Assembly (NCBI RefSeq): GCF_008180865.1
Contig: NZ_VTEX01000001.1
Span: 829,261 to 893,260, forward strand
From: Rossellomorea aquimaris
GTDB taxonomy: Bacteria > Bacillota > Bacilli > Bacillales > Bacillaceae_B
Length of the DNA: 64,000 bases
Reading direction: 5' to 3'
The notes beneath the pieces are model-generated. The model had not been told where the DNA came from and ran no database searches. It worked only from the letters and a program-made list of their open reading frames with translations. The translations under genes were made by a program, and so were the position numbers. Shown here piece after piece: positions 25,730-34,443 of the stretch. Positions within the stretch are counted from its first letter, which is position 1, and each line of letters begins with the position of its first letter.

Positions 25730-26464
25730 GTGGTAAATCAACGGAATTCACTGATCGAAAAAGTGAAAATCATTCATGGTGACAATTATGCAACCATTGA
25801 GGATACAAAGGAATTATCCACAGAAGAAATGAAAGAGCTCGTCAGATTTCTGGAACAGAATCCAGCCTATCATTCCTTGTCTACCCTAAAGATTCTTGTG
25901 AATCAAATATTCTCCCGGGAAGTAGATGAATATTTAGTGGAAAAAGGATATGAAATGGTTGATGAATTTGTTACAGTGTATAAAAAGCTTGAGAAGTCGG
26001 AAATCGAACACTCTTATACTTTGAAGAATTTACATGAGATTTCAGAAAATGAGTTTGCTCATATCTGGATGCAAACGATGGAGGGCTCCCTTAATGTCCA
26101 ATCTTCCTTAACCATGGAAGAACATATGAAAAGTGTCACGGTCGAACTGGGTGACAGCTATAAGGATTCCTGTATTGCGATTTATGAAGGAGATCAGGCA
26201 ATTGGCGTCTTAATGCCACATATAGAACCGGGCACGATAGATGAAGGAAGGTTGTTTTATTTCGGATTGATTCCTGATGAAAGAAGCAAGGGAAAGAGCA
26301 AGAATCTGCATAAACTGGCACTTAGTCTGTTAGCTAGTGTGTTTCATGCAAAAAAATATATTGGGGGGACGAGTAAAAATAACGCTCCGATGATCCGAAC
26401 ATTTCTTGCCAATGGGTGTGAAGTGAAGGATGTGAACAGGGTCTTCCTTAAGAAATCCCTTTAG
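25730..26464 (+). CDS. GNAT-family acetyltransferase
   Basis: The 244-residue protein has an N-terminal extension and a C-terminal GNAT-type domain: IAIYEGDQAIGVLMP, FYFGLIPDERSKGKSKNLHKLAL at the acetyl-CoA loop, and YIGGTSKNNAPMIRTF with NG at the end. The pyrophosphate loop (RSKGKSKN) departs from the strict Q/RxxGxG/A pattern. The start is GTG at 25730 after AAGAGGAGG. The substrate is unknown. Confidence 0.75.
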   Translation: MVNQRNSLIEKVKIIHGDNYATIEDTKELSTEEMKELVRFLEQNPAYHSLSTLKILVNQIFSREVDEYLVEKGYEMVDEFVTVYKKLEKSEIEHSYTLKNLHEISENEFAHIWMQTMEGSLNVQSSLTMEEHMKSVTVELGDSYKDSCIAIYEGDQAIGVLMPHIEPGTIDEGRLFYFGLIPDERSKGKSKNLHKLALSLLASVFHAKKYIGGTSKNNAPMIRTFLANGCEVKDVNRVFLKKSL

Positions 26465-26527
26465 TACTGTGACAAGCAATGTTATACTTGATGAATTGTT
26501 CAACAAGAAAAGGGGAGTTAAAGCCTT

Positions 26528-26719
26528 ATGAAATATATGAAATCACAAATGAAACTGTTAATCAAAGATAATAAAGAATTGCAAGCCCGCCTGAAAGTAT
26601 TGATGGATGAGATGAACTTAGAGCGTACGTTTGCTCTTAAAGCATTGTATCATTCAGAGGTAGCAGAAGGCGGAAAATATCAGGCTGCCTATCAAGCGTT
26701 AGACCAACCAAAGGAGTAA
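26528..26719 (+). CDS. Small coiled-coil-like protein
   Basis: The 63-residue, Lys/Glu-rich protein has a heptad-like helical pattern (LLIKDNKELQARLKVLMDEM) and an AEGGKYQAAYQALD tail. AAAGGGGAG precedes the ATG. Family not recognised. It is followed by a terminator, so it forms a single-gene unit. Confidence 0.65.
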   Translation: MKYMKSQMKLLIKDNKELQARLKVLMDEMNLERTFALKALYHSEVAEGGKYQAAYQALDQPKE

Positions 26720-26794
26720 ATCTTTTTTCTGTGAAATTCCGTATAGTACATTCATACAAATGACATAATCAGCGTTTTTATAGTGCATATAGAC

Positions 26795-26836
26795 GGCAAG
26801 GTAAGAGAGGACATTCCCTCATTATCTTGCCTTTTC
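26795..26836 (+). terminator. Terminator after the small coiled-coil gene
   Basis: An imperfect long stem (GGCAAGGTAAGAGAGG against CCCTCATTATCTTGCC) is followed by TTTT. Confidence 0.7.
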
Positions 26837-26943
26837 ATTTTTCATTCAGAATAAATCTCCTGTTTTCACTCATTTCAGACTTTCCAAATTTGTAAGAAGG
26901 TTCCCTTCAAAATCATTAGGGTTTTCTCCCAAGATCTATATGT

Positions 26944-27005
26944 TTGACTTATAAAACCATATGTATTATATTAATTGACAGGTCAATGATTGACCCATCA
27001 ATTAA
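26944..27005 (+). promoter_or_regulatory. Promoter and palindromic MarR operator
   Basis: TTGACT (26944-26949), a 17-bp spacer and TATATT (26967-26972) form the promoter. The next 35 bp (26971-27005) are a near-perfect inverted repeat: TTAATTGA at the outside and GGTCAAT-G-ATTGACC at the centre, with only two mismatched pairs. It overlaps the -10 box and ends 18 bp before the MarR gene. Confidence 0.8.
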
Positions 27006-27023
27006 ATTAAGGAGGAGGATGCT

Positions 27024-27458
27024 TTGTCCATCTCTTGTCGTGAAGAAGAGAAGATAATCGTTCAACTAAATGATATATATAAGCAAATGAGTCCTAAGTT
27101 TGAGCGCTGTACCGGAATTAGTCAGTCTCGGTTGGATCTTTTGCACAAGTTGTTCGAAGTGGAAGAAATTAGTCAAACGGCTTTACAAAGAGAAGTGAAT
27201 ATTGATAGTGCAGCCGTGACGAGACACTTAAAGCAGCTTGAAGGAAAAGGGATGGTCTCCCGCCGTAAAAATCCTGATGATAACAGGTTTACATTTGTCC
27301 GGTTGACAGAGGAAGGCCGTCAGAAAATAGAAGCTTATCGTGAAGAGAAAGAGATCTTTATCTCTAAAGTCTTTAAAAGCTTTACAAAAGAAGAACGTTC
27401 GGTTTTATCCGACATGCTTAATCGTATTCAGGATAATGTACAGGACATTGAATACTAA
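27024..27458 (+). CDS. MarR-family repressor
   Basis: The 144-residue winged-helix protein has the MarR recognition region (ISQTALQREVNIDSAAVTRHLKQLEGKGMVSRR, beginning near residue 51) and the wing NPDDNRFTFVRLTEEG. The start is TTG at 27024, 7 nt after GGAGGAGG. A single N-terminal Cys5 and Cys28 could sense thiol-reactive compounds (inference). It heads an operon with a nitroreductase and an antibiotic-biosynthesis-monooxygenase-like protein, and a large palindrome in its promoter is the probable operator. Confidence 0.88.
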   Translation: MSISCREEEKIIVQLNDIYKQMSPKFERCTGISQSRLDLLHKLFEVEEISQTALQREVNIDSAAVTRHLKQLEGKGMVSRRKNPDDNRFTFVRLTEEGRQKIEAYREEKEIFISKVFKSFTKEERSVLSDMLNRIQDNVQDIEY

Positions 27459-27484
27459 ATTTTACTCATAAAGGAGAATGCATC

Positions 27485-28120
27485 ATGAATCAAACAAAAA
27501 TCAATGACTTTAACCAAATCATCACAGGTCGTCGTTCCATCCGTAATTATGACCCGTCTGTGAAAATCAGCAAAGAAGTAATGACAGAGATACTAACCGA
27601 AGCCACTCTTGCACCATCATCTGTAAACTTGCAGCCATGGCGTTTTGTGGTCATCGATAGTCCAGAAGGGAAAGAAAAACTTGCACCACTTGCGAAATTC
27701 AATCAGACGCAAGTCAAAACTTCATCTGCAGTGATTGCGGTATTTGTAGATATGAACAGCCTTGACTATGCGGATGAGATTTACAATAAAGCAGTAGAAG
27801 AAGGGTATATGCCTGCAGAAGTAAGAGACAGACAGCTACCATCTATTAAAGGATTACTACAAATGATGACAACTGAACAGTTCAGGGAAATGAACCTCAT
27901 CGACGCAGGGTTAGTATCCATGCAACTCATGCTTTCTGCACGTGCTCACGGATTTGATACGAATCCAATTGGTGGATATGAAAAAGATCAAATTGCTGAA
28001 GCATACGGGATGGACAAAGACCGTTACTATCCAGTCATGCTGATTTCAATCGGAAAAGCGGCAGATGCAGGCTACAAATCTGTTCGCCTGCCAGTAGAGT
28101 CCATCACAGAATGGAAATAA
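27485..28120 (+). CDS. Nitroreductase-family flavoprotein
   Basis: The 211-residue protein has the FMN-binding nitroreductase signatures GRRSIRNYDPSVKIS and TLAPSSVNLQPWRFVV at the N-terminus and DTNPIGGYEKDQI near the C-terminus. Such enzymes reduce nitroaromatics or quinones with NAD(P)H. It starts 26 bp after the MarR gene with AAAGGAG. Together with the next gene it suggests a response to quinone or electrophile stress. Confidence 0.9.
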   Translation: MNQTKINDFNQIITGRRSIRNYDPSVKISKEVMTEILTEATLAPSSVNLQPWRFVVIDSPEGKEKLAPLAKFNQTQVKTSSAVIAVFVDMNSLDYADEIYNKAVEEGYMPAEVRDRQLPSIKGLLQMMTTEQFREMNLIDAGLVSMQLMLSARAHGFDTNPIGGYEKDQIAEAYGMDKDRYYPVMLISIGKAADAGYKSVRLPVESITEWK

Positions 28121-28145
28121 AAGATAAGAAAAGAGGAGAAAGTAT

Positions 28146-28442
28146 ATGATTATTATTCATGCAGAATTTCATATTAATCCAACAAAAGAACAAGCATTTT
28201 TAGAAGAGATTCGCCCACTTGTAGCAGCATCCAAAGCAGAAGAGGGAAACATCTCATATGACTTAATGAAAGATACTGAAAGAGGAAGTGTCTATACTAT
28301 GGTAGAAGTGTGGAGGGATACTGCTGCCGTTGAGATTCACAATGCGAGTGAGCATTTTACTTCATTTGTTGGGAGAGCACCTGAGTATTTAGCGGCTCCT
28401 TTAGATGTGAAGATTTATGAAGGAAATAAGATAGAGAAATAA
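28146..28442 (+). CDS. ABM-domain putative quinol monooxygenase
   Basis: The 98-residue dimeric ferredoxin-like fold protein shows the ABM pattern: IIHAEFHINPTKEQAFLEEI, then EEGNISYDLMKD, then FTSFVGRAPEYLAAPLDVKIYE. Relatives such as YgiN oxidise quinols without cofactors. It is third in the MarR operon. A terminator follows, completing a three-gene unit. Confidence 0.85.
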   Translation: MIIIHAEFHINPTKEQAFLEEIRPLVAASKAEEGNISYDLMKDTERGSVYTMVEVWRDTAAVEIHNASEHFTSFVGRAPEYLAAPLDVKIYEGNKIEK

Positions 28443-28453
28443 TTAATTTTATG

Positions 28454-28485
28454 GGCATCTGACTTTTGGTTGGGTGCTTTTTTTA
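28454..28485 (+). terminator. Terminator of the MarR operon
   Basis: GCATCTGAC pairs with GTTGGGTGC through several G-U pairs and is followed by seven T residues. Confidence 0.6.
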
Positions 28486-28490
28486 TATAA

Positions 28491-28521
28491 AAAATGCCAG
28501 GCGCATAAGCACCCGACATTT
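28491..28521 (-). terminator. Terminator of the RNase J gene
   Basis: On the minus strand AAATGTCGGGTGC pairs imperfectly with GCGCCTGGCATTT and a T tract follows. Confidence 0.7.
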
Positions 28522-28525
28522 CCAA

Positions 28526-30199
28526 CTACACTTCGATAATAACTGGTAATATCATAGGTTTCCTTTTCAAATGCTTGAATAGGTATTGACCTACGTCTTT
28601 TTTGATCGCCTGTTTCATTTCTTTCCAGTCGCGAATATTTTCTGCAGACAATTCATCTACAACTTTTTTAACGAGATGGTTTATGTCCTTTAATAGGTCT
28701 TCTGAGTTTCGTACAAAAACAAATCCCCGTGATATGGTATCAGGCCCAGAAATAATCGAATGCTCCGACTTGCTAAGGGTAATGACAATGATAAGCATTC
28801 CATCTTCAGAAAGCTGTTTTCGATCACGTAACACAATTGATCCGATATCTCCGACGCTCAAACCATCTACAAAGGTGTCTCCTGCAGGAATGGTTCGCGT
28901 TTGCCGGGCAACGGAATTCTCGAAATCGACGACTTCACCGTTTTTTATTATAAAAGTATTTCCTGTTTCTACTCCTACCGATTCAGCCAGGATTCTGTGA
29001 TGATGCAGCATTCGGTATTCACCATGTATAGGAATAAAGTAAGTCGGCTTCATTAATGTTAGCATGAGTTTTAAGTCTTCTTTATACCCGTGTCCAGATA
29101 CATGCATCCCTGTTGTACTTCCACTTCCGTAAATCACGTGGGCACCAAGTTGAAATAAATTATCCAGAATACGTGATACGTCCTTTTCGTTTCCTGGTAT
29201 AGGTGAAGCTGCCAGAATGACAGTATCACCTGGATAAACGTATACGTCCCTGAAGCTTCCAGTCGATAGGCGACCCAGTGCCGCCCTGGGTTCCCCTTGA
29301 CTTCCCGTACATAAAATCGCAACCTTTTCGGGAGGTAATGCATCAATTTCACGGGCATCGATCAGCATCCCGTCAGGCACGGTTAAATATCCCCGTTCCA
29401 TGGCGACTGAAACTACATTGATCATGCTCCTTCCTAATAATGCCAGCCTCCTGTTTGTCTTGATGGAAGCATCGACTACCTGTTGGACCCGGTTGACATT
29501 CGAAGCAAAGGTTGAGACAAAGATTTTTCCAGTGGCTTTCAAGAACGCTTCATCCATATGATTCCCCACCATTTGTTCAGAAGGGGTCAAGCCGCCCCGC
29601 TCCGCATTGGTGCTTTCAGAAAGTAAGACCAATACCCCTTCATCACCGATCCTGGCCATTTTATGAATGTCTGAGTATTGATGATTGGCAGGTGTTAAAT
29701 CGAACTTAAAGTCTCCAGTATGTACGACATTTCCTTCCGGCGTATGAAATACGATACCTAAACAATCCGGAATGCTGTGACTGACCCTGAAGAACGAAAC
29801 ATCGATCGTTCCTAAATTCAGGATGGAATTTGAGTCGATGGTTACAAGTTTTGTATCTCTTATAAGTCTATGCTCTTCTAATTTTAGTTCGATTAAACCC
29901 AGGGTGAAATGTGTAGCATAAATGGGCATGTTAATCTTTTTTAGAAGATAAGGTATGCCACCTATGTGATCCTCGTGGCCATGAGTGACGATTAATCCCC
30001 GTATTTTATCTTTGTTTTTTTCAAGATAAGTAACATCGGGAATGATTAAGTCAATTCCCAAAAGACTTTCATCAGGAAACTTACCTCCACAATCGATGAT
30101 GACAATATCATCACGATGTTGAATGACATACATGTTTTTTCCTATTTCATTGATCCCGCCAAGTGCAAAAATGGATAATGCCTGTTCATTGGTATGCAA
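28526..30199 (-). CDS. Ribonuclease J-type metallo-beta-lactamase nuclease
   Basis: The 557-residue protein follows RNase J1/J2 throughout: N-terminal ALGGINEIGKNMYV, the zinc motif THGHEDHIGG (His73, His75, Asp77, His78), the beta-CASP domain, TSGHG-like VSGHGYKEDLKLML, PIHGEYRML and a C-terminal RRPMILPVIIEV-like end. RNase J enzymes have 5' exo- and endonuclease activity on mRNA. It differs at many positions from the B. subtilis RnjA sequence as I recall it, and stands alone, so it is probably an extra paralogue. A TTG at 30199, 7 nt after GGAGGG, is the likely start. Confidence 0.88.
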   Translation of the reverse strand: MHTNEQALSIFALGGINEIGKNMYVIQHRDDIVIIDCGGKFPDESLLGIDLIIPDVTYLEKNKDKIRGLIVTHGHEDHIGGIPYLLKKINMPIYATHFTLGLIELKLEEHRLIRDTKLVTIDSNSILNLGTIDVSFFRVSHSIPDCLGIVFHTPEGNVVHTGDFKFDLTPANHQYSDIHKMARIGDEGVLVLLSESTNAERGGLTPSEQMVGNHMDEAFLKATGKIFVSTFASNVNRVQQVVDASIKTNRRLALLGRSMINVVSVAMERGYLTVPDGMLIDAREIDALPPEKVAILCTGSQGEPRAALGRLSTGSFRDVYVYPGDTVILAASPIPGNEKDVSRILDNLFQLGAHVIYGSGSTTGMHVSGHGYKEDLKLMLTLMKPTYFIPIHGEYRMLHHHRILAESVGVETGNTFIIKNGEVVDFENSVARQTRTIPAGDTFVDGLSVGDIGSIVLRDRKQLSEDGMLIIVITLSKSEHSIISGPDTISRGFVFVRNSEDLLKDINHLVKKVVDELSAENIRDWKEMKQAIKKDVGQYLFKHLKRKPMILPVIIEV

Positions 30200-30366
30200 G
30201 AATGAACCCTCCAAGACAAATTGTTTTGGTTATTATGCCCGAATAGGTTGATTTCATTAAGATAAACTTTTTGTTTTGAGAGATAAAAAGTTACGTGAAA
30301 TAAATATATATATGGTAAATTATGTTATTATTGTTTATGAATGATACATACTAAGGAGTGATGATG

Positions 30367-31026
30367 ATGACATCAACAAATGCATGGGCAGAAGTAGATC
30401 AATATTTTACGAGTAAACTTCAAGTATCAGATCCACTTATGGATTCTGTATTGAAAGCAAATAGAGAAGCAGAACTGCCTGCAATCGATGTATCTCCGAA
30501 TCAAGGGAAGTTTCTCTCGTTGCTTGCACAGCTTAAAGGAGCGAAACGAATATTGGAAATCGGGACACTTGGAGGCTATTGTACGATCTGGCTTGCCCGT
30601 GCACTGCCTGAGGACGGCCGCCTTGTAACCTTGGAATATAGTGAAAAACATGCAAAAGTCGCTGCAAAAAACATACAAAACGCTGGAATGGAGCGAAAGG
30701 TGGAAATTAAGGTAGGTGCTGCCCTGGATACGCTGCCGACTATTGAAGGTGAATTTGATTTCATTTTTATCGATGCAGACAAACAAAACAATGCAAATTA
30801 TTTTAAGTGGGCACTCGAGCTTTCTCAACCTGGAGCTGTCATCATTACAGATAATGTGGTACGTGGTGGAAGAGTAATCGATGAAAACAGCGGAGATGAA
30901 AGCGTTCAAGGTGTTCGCCATTTTGTTGATATGTTGTCTAAAGAGCCCCGTATTGATTCAACGGCTGTTCAAACTGTCGGGTCTAAAGGTTACGACGGGT
31001 TTGTAATGGGGATTGTGAAGGGATAA
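30367..31026 (+). CDS. SAM-dependent O-methyltransferase (family 3 type)
   Basis: The 219-residue protein has the class I SAM fold of catechol-type O-methyltransferases: ILEIGTLGGYCTIWLA (motif I), LVTLEYSEKHAKVA, DFIFIDADKQNNANYFKWAL with the metal Asp, and DNVVRGGRV. Members methylate catechol-like hydroxyls with a divalent cation. Several ATG codons run in tandem after AAGGAG; the ATG at 30367 has the best spacing (8 nt). It is followed by the tyrS T-box, so it is a separate unit. Confidence 0.85.
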   Translation: MTSTNAWAEVDQYFTSKLQVSDPLMDSVLKANREAELPAIDVSPNQGKFLSLLAQLKGAKRILEIGTLGGYCTIWLARALPEDGRLVTLEYSEKHAKVAAKNIQNAGMERKVEIKVGAALDTLPTIEGEFDFIFIDADKQNNANYFKWALELSQPGAVIITDNVVRGGRVIDENSGDESVQGVRHFVDMLSKEPRIDSTAVQTVGSKGYDGFVMGIVKG

Positions 31027-31036
31027 AAAAATATTA

Positions 31037-31065
31037 TTGTATTTTATGGCATTTTTCTGTAAAAT
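31037..31065 (+). promoter_or_regulatory. Promoter of the tyrS T-box transcript
   Basis: TTGTAT (31037-31042), a 17-bp spacer and TAAAAT (31060-31065) lie immediately upstream of the T-box leader. Confidence 0.6.
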
Positions 31066-31089
31066 AAATGAAAATTCATAATCATACAT

Positions 31090-31313
31090 GTCATGATAGG
31101 AATGAGTAGTGACTTATCTCCCTGGTGAAGAGAGCTGATGGCTGGTGGGAATCAGTACAAAGATAAGCGCGAATTACCTCCTTAAACATTCTCTGTGAAC
31201 CTTTCTTAGTAGCAGAGAACGGCCGATCCGTTATCCGTATGAAGTGGAAGAGAAATCTTCAATGAGGGTGGTACCGCGTTAACCACGTCCCTTTTTTTGG
31301 GGCGTGGTTTTTT
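31090..31313 (+). promoter_or_regulatory. T-box leader of tyrS
   Basis: The T-box sequence GGTGGTACCGCG ends at 31277. It is followed by a terminator (AACCACGTCCC with GGGGCGTGGTT, then T residues). Stem I contains GAGTAGTG, AAGAGAGC and the pairing GACTTATCT with AAGATAAG. The specifier loop reads CGAATTACC, with the Tyr codon TAC at 31175-31177, in agreement with the gene controlled. Confidence 0.92.
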
Positions 31314-31361
31314 GGTGTGATTTTTGGTTGAGAGAGTGGATAACAGCGAAAGGTTCATTTT

Positions 31362-31481
31362 TACGGCGGAAGTTGAAATATATAGGCGGAATTTTCGTAT
31401 TAACGGCGAATTTCCGAATATATAGGCGAAATCACAAATTCGTCGTTTCTAATCAGAATATATCAGCGTAATTAAAATGAT
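31362..31481. repeat. 20-bp periodic repeat, copy 1 (reverse orientation)
   Basis: Six consecutive 20-bp units start at 31362, 31382, 31402, 31422, 31442 and 31462. Read on the minus strand one unit is TTCGCCGTTAATACGAAAAT, 19 of 20 identical to a unit of the array at 62030. The last two units are more degenerate. It fills the space between the tyrS T-box terminator and tyrS. Confidence 0.75.
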
Positions 31482-31544
31482 CTCAAAGAACACGTTCAAC
31501 CTGACGAATATTTAAACGATCATATTAATCAAGGAGGAATCACC

Positions 31545-32792
31545 ATGCAACACAAATGGGAATCACTTTCACAAGAACAACAGGCAGAAGTGGAAAAGCA
31601 GTTAACCGTATACAAAAATGGAGTTCATGAAATCATCCCAGAAGCAGAGTTAAGGCAAAAACTCGTCAAGTCAATTGCCACAGAAGTACCATTGAAAATC
31701 AAGCTTGGTCTAGACCCAACCGCTCCCGATGTTCACCTGGGTCATACGGTTGTTCTGAACAAATTAAGGCAGTTCCAAGAGAACGGTCATATCATTCAGC
31801 TTATTATCGGGGATTTCACAGGTAAAATCGGTGATCCGACTGGTAAGTCCGTTGCCAGGAAGCAGTTGACTGATGAAGAGGTGAAGAGAAATGCCCAAAC
31901 TTACTTTGAGCAATTTGGGAAAGTCATCGACAAAGAGAAGGTGGAGCTTCATTACAATTCCAAATGGCTGTCATCGTTGAATCTTGAAGATGTGATTCAT
32001 TTATCATCGAAGATCACGGTTGCTCGATTAATTGAAAGAAACGATTTTTCTAACCGGTTGTCAACAGGGAAGCCAGTCTCGCTTCATGAGTTTTTCTACC
32101 CGTTAATGCAAGGATACGATTCCGTCGCATTAGAAAGTGATGTGGAGCTTGGCGGGACGGATCAGCAATTCAATGTGTTGATGGGAAGGCATCTTCAGGA
32201 GCATTACAAACAGGAGAAACAAGTGGTCATATTACTTCCTTTACTTGAAGGTCTTGACGGCGTGGATAAAATGTCAAAATCAAAACATAATTATATTGGA
32301 ATTGATGAAAATCCTAACCAAATGTTTGGGAAGACGATGTCGATTCCGGATGAATTGATCATCAAGTACTTCAACCTGATAACGGACTTATCTTTAGATG
32401 AGAAAACGAAAATAGAGAAGGAATTAATTCAAGGGACACTCCACCCCAGAGACGCCAAAATACGTTTAGGAAAAACCATCGTGTCTATGTACCACGGAGA
32501 AGAAGCAGCTGCACAAGCCGAAAACAATTTTAAGGAAGTATTTCAAAAAGGCGCACTGCCTGATGATATTCCAGAGATACAGTGGACAGGTGAACGCAGA
32601 ATGACCATTATCGACTTACTTGTTAACTTAAACATGCAAGGTTCAAAGAGTGAAGCACGACGGATGATCCAAAATGGAGGAATCAGAATCAATTCAGAAA
32701 AGGTTCTGGATATGCAATTGGAAGTAGAGATTGAAGATGGACTGATTGTACAGGTAGGGAAGAGGAAGTATAAAAAGCTGAGAATAAGGTAA
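31545..32792 (+). CDS. tyrS: Tyrosyl-tRNA synthetase, TyrZ type
   Basis: The 415-residue class I synthetase has the HIGH-type motif HLGH (64-67), KMSKS (242-246) and a C-terminal S4 RNA-binding domain ([20 protein letters not shown]). Its core ([37 protein letters not shown]) matches the TyrZ rather than the TyrS form of B. subtilis. It charges tRNA-Tyr. AAGGAGG precedes the ATG. The T-box with a TAC specifier couples expression to uncharged tRNA-Tyr. Confidence 0.95.
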   Translation: MQHKWESLSQEQQAEVEKQLTVYKNGVHEIIPEAELRQKLVKSIATEVPLKIKLGLDPTAPDVHLGHTVVLNKLRQFQENGHIIQLIIGDFTGKIGDPTGKSVARKQLTDEEVKRNAQTYFEQFGKVIDKEKVELHYNSKWLSSLNLEDVIHLSSKITVARLIERNDFSNRLSTGKPVSLHEFFYPLMQGYDSVALESDVELGGTDQQFNVLMGRHLQEHYKQEKQVVILLPLLEGLDGVDKMSKSKHNYIGIDENPNQMFGKTMSIPDELIIKYFNLITDLSLDEKTKIEKELIQGTLHPRDAKIRLGKTIVSMYHGEEAAAQAENNFKEVFQKGALPDDIPEIQWTGERRMTIIDLLVNLNMQGSKSEARRMIQNGGIRINSEKVLDMQLEVEIEDGLIVQVGKRKYKKLRIR

Positions 32793-32798
32793 CTCCGT

Positions 32799-32845
32799 AA
32801 GAAAGTCGTCTAATCAGTATGAATAAGATGACTTTCTTATTTTTT
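32799..32845 (+). terminator. Terminator of tyrS
   Basis: AAGAAAGTCGTCT (32799-32811) pairs with AGATGACTTTCTT (32826-32838) with one wobble pair, followed by T residues. Confidence 0.8.
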
Positions 32846-32912
32846 ATTAAATCAATTATTTTTGATGTATTGTTGTTGCCTCAATGGAAGATCTTGCATA
32901 TAATGAGGGTAT

Positions 32913-32928
32913 ATCAAATAAATTTGAT
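32913..32928. promoter_or_regulatory. ArsR operator, copy 1
   Basis: ATCAAAT-AA-ATTTGAT is a perfect 7-2-7 inverted repeat just before the ArsR-type gene. The same sequence recurs at 33341-33356. Confidence 0.75.
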
Positions 32929-32946
32929 TTAAGAGGAGCTGATAGC

Positions 32947-33267
32947 ATGAATAAACAAATTCCATTAAAAGATATATCACTGGATTCAACCTTCAGTAAT
33001 TATGAAAAAAAATTCAAGGCACTAGCAGATCAAAAAAGGTTATTTATCCTGCACCAAATTACTGAAATGGGAGAAGTGTGTGTATGTGACTTATCTGATA
33101 AATTAGACTTACCCCAATCTAAACTTTCCTACCATCTGAAGATTTTAATGGACGCTGAGTTGATCTTGAAAGAAACGCGGGGCACATGGAGTTACTATAC
33201 ATTAAATCACACTGAATTGAATCATTTGTTATCAGAACAACTTTGCTGCTTGTTTAGGCGTGAATAA
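32947..33267 (+). CDS. ArsR/SmtB repressor of the ArsP-like unit
   Basis: The 106-residue repressor has the As(III) motif EVCVCDL and the recognition helix region LPQSKLSYHLKILMDAELI. A further Cys-Cys pair lies near the C-terminus (EQLCCLF). AAGAGGAG selects the ATG at 32947; the in-frame codon at 32884 lies upstream of the operator and is not credible. Identical operators before this gene and before the permease gene indicate that it represses both. Confidence 0.88.
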   Translation: MNKQIPLKDISLDSTFSNYEKKFKALADQKRLFILHQITEMGEVCVCDLSDKLDLPQSKLSYHLKILMDAELILKETRGTWSYYTLNHTELNHLLSEQLCCLFRRE

Positions 33268-33334
33268 AGTGATTAATTTGCATGGTGACATCTTATGATT
33301 TATTCATCAAAAAAAATTGATGTATAATATTCAA

Positions 33335-33362
33335 TAATTAATCAAATAAATTTGATTAATTA
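33335..33362. promoter_or_regulatory. ArsR operator, copy 2, extended palindrome
   Basis: ATCAAATAAATTTGAT at 33341-33356 is identical to copy 1, and here the inverted repeat extends to 13-2-13 (33335-33362), ending 18 bp before the permease start. Confidence 0.8.
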
Positions 33363-33379
33363 AAATGGAGGCAGTCAAA

Positions 33380-34240
33380 ATGACTATGTTTAAAGATTTT
33401 ATCAGTATCGCCCTTGAACTAACTGTGCTGTTTGTTGGAATATCCTTTGTGATTCATCTACTTCAAGGAGTTATTCCTTATAAAAGGATGGAGGAGCTGA
33501 TGGATAGAAGCCATCCTCTGTTGAGTGCTCTGATTGCTGTTGGTTTTGCATTCGTCACACCATTTTGCTCTTGTTCAACCATCCCTATTGTCGTAAATCT
33601 ATTGCGAAACAAAGTTCGTTTTCCAATTGTGATGATTTTCCTTTTTGCCTCACCTGTACTGGATTTAACGATTTTGTCCTTGATGACCTATTTACTCGGA
33701 TGGAAAGTAGCCATTGCATACACGATTTTAACCACTTCTTTTTCTATAATCATAGGATTTGCGTTGAGTGCATTTGGATTTGAAAGACAACTAAAAAATG
33801 TCATGGTAGAAAATTTCTCAGTCCCTGAGAATGGAATCGACATTAAGAAAGCGATAAGAGAAACACTTACACTTATGAGAAATGTCTATCCATTTCTTAT
33901 TATCGGGGCAGGGATTGGTTCGGTTATTCATGGTTCTGTTCCAACTGAATGGATTACAACCTATTTGGGAGGAGAGAATTGGTGGCTGGTTCCAATAGCT
34001 GCGATTATCGGAATTCCATTATATATCCGACTTTCTACAATGATTCCCATTTCCCAAATTCTCGTTGCTAAAGGAATGGCACTGGGACCAGTAATGGCTC
34101 TTATGATTGCATCAGCAGGAGCAAGTCTTCCTGAGGTGACGTTACTCCATAGCATTTTTAAGAAGAAGCTTGTACTCGCATTTATTGGCTCTGTCCTCAT
34201 TATGTCTACTATGTCAGGATTCTTATTTTACTTTGTATAA
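33380..34240 (+). CDS. arsP: ArsP/YraQ-type permease, probable organoarsenical exporter
   Basis: The 286-residue membrane protein has about eight hydrophobic segments and the family motif TPFCSCSTIP (two cysteines in a transmembrane segment). ArsP proteins of this DUF318-type family export trivalent methyl- and aromatic arsenicals. GGAGG at 33367-33371 places the start at ATG 33380; the in-frame ATG at 33365 overlaps that site. Control by an ArsR with a duplicated operator supports an arsenic role, but the exact substrate is inference. Confidence 0.8.
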   Translation: MTMFKDFISIALELTVLFVGISFVIHLLQGVIPYKRMEELMDRSHPLLSALIAVGFAFVTPFCSCSTIPIVVNLLRNKVRFPIVMIFLFASPVLDLTILSLMTYLLGWKVAIAYTILTTSFSIIIGFALSAFGFERQLKNVMVENFSVPENGIDIKKAIRETLTLMRNVYPFLIIGAGIGSVIHGSVPTEWITTYLGGENWWLVPIAAIIGIPLYIRLSTMIPISQILVAKGMALGPVMALMIASAGASLPEVTLLHSIFKKKLVLAFIGSVLIMSTMSGFLFYFV

Positions 34241-34253
34241 GGAGGTGAAGAAA

Positions 34254-34364
34254 ATGAAATGGTTAAAGAGTGTGATAGGTCAGAAAGAACAGAGGGATTG
34301 CTGTAAAGTGAAGTTGGTAGAAGTTAAAGATGAAAATGCTAAAAAAGAATGTTGTCAAAAATGA
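34254..34364 (+). CDS. 36-residue protein with two CC pairs
   Basis: The ATG at 34254 follows AAGGAGGTGAAGAAA, 14 bp after the permease stop. The product has Cys16-Cys17 (RDCCKVKLVEV) and Cys33-Cys34 (ECCQK), with many Lys and Glu and no membrane segment. Four thiols in a tiny cytosolic protein co-transcribed with an arsenical permease suggest metalloid binding or delivery. That is inference; I do not know a named family. Confidence 0.7.
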   Translation: MKWLKSVIGQKEQRDCCKVKLVEVKDENAKKECCQK

Positions 34365-34369
34365 AAAAT

Positions 34370-34409
34370 GAAGCCCTTGTTTACTAACGTAGGGCTTCAT
34401 CTTTTTTTG
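34370..34409 (+). terminator. Terminator of the ArsR-ArsP unit
   Basis: GAAGCCCT (34370-34377) pairs with AGGGCTTC (34391-34398), followed by ATCTTTTTTT. Confidence 0.85.
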
Positions 34410-34443
34410 AGGGGATGTGAGCTTGCGACTATCCTCATTCAAA

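Noticed and set aside
30427..30921. 164-codon minus-strand open frame inside the O-methyltransferase gene
   Set aside because: Antisense shadow of a clear SAM methyltransferase; Cys- and Phe-rich composition without family features.
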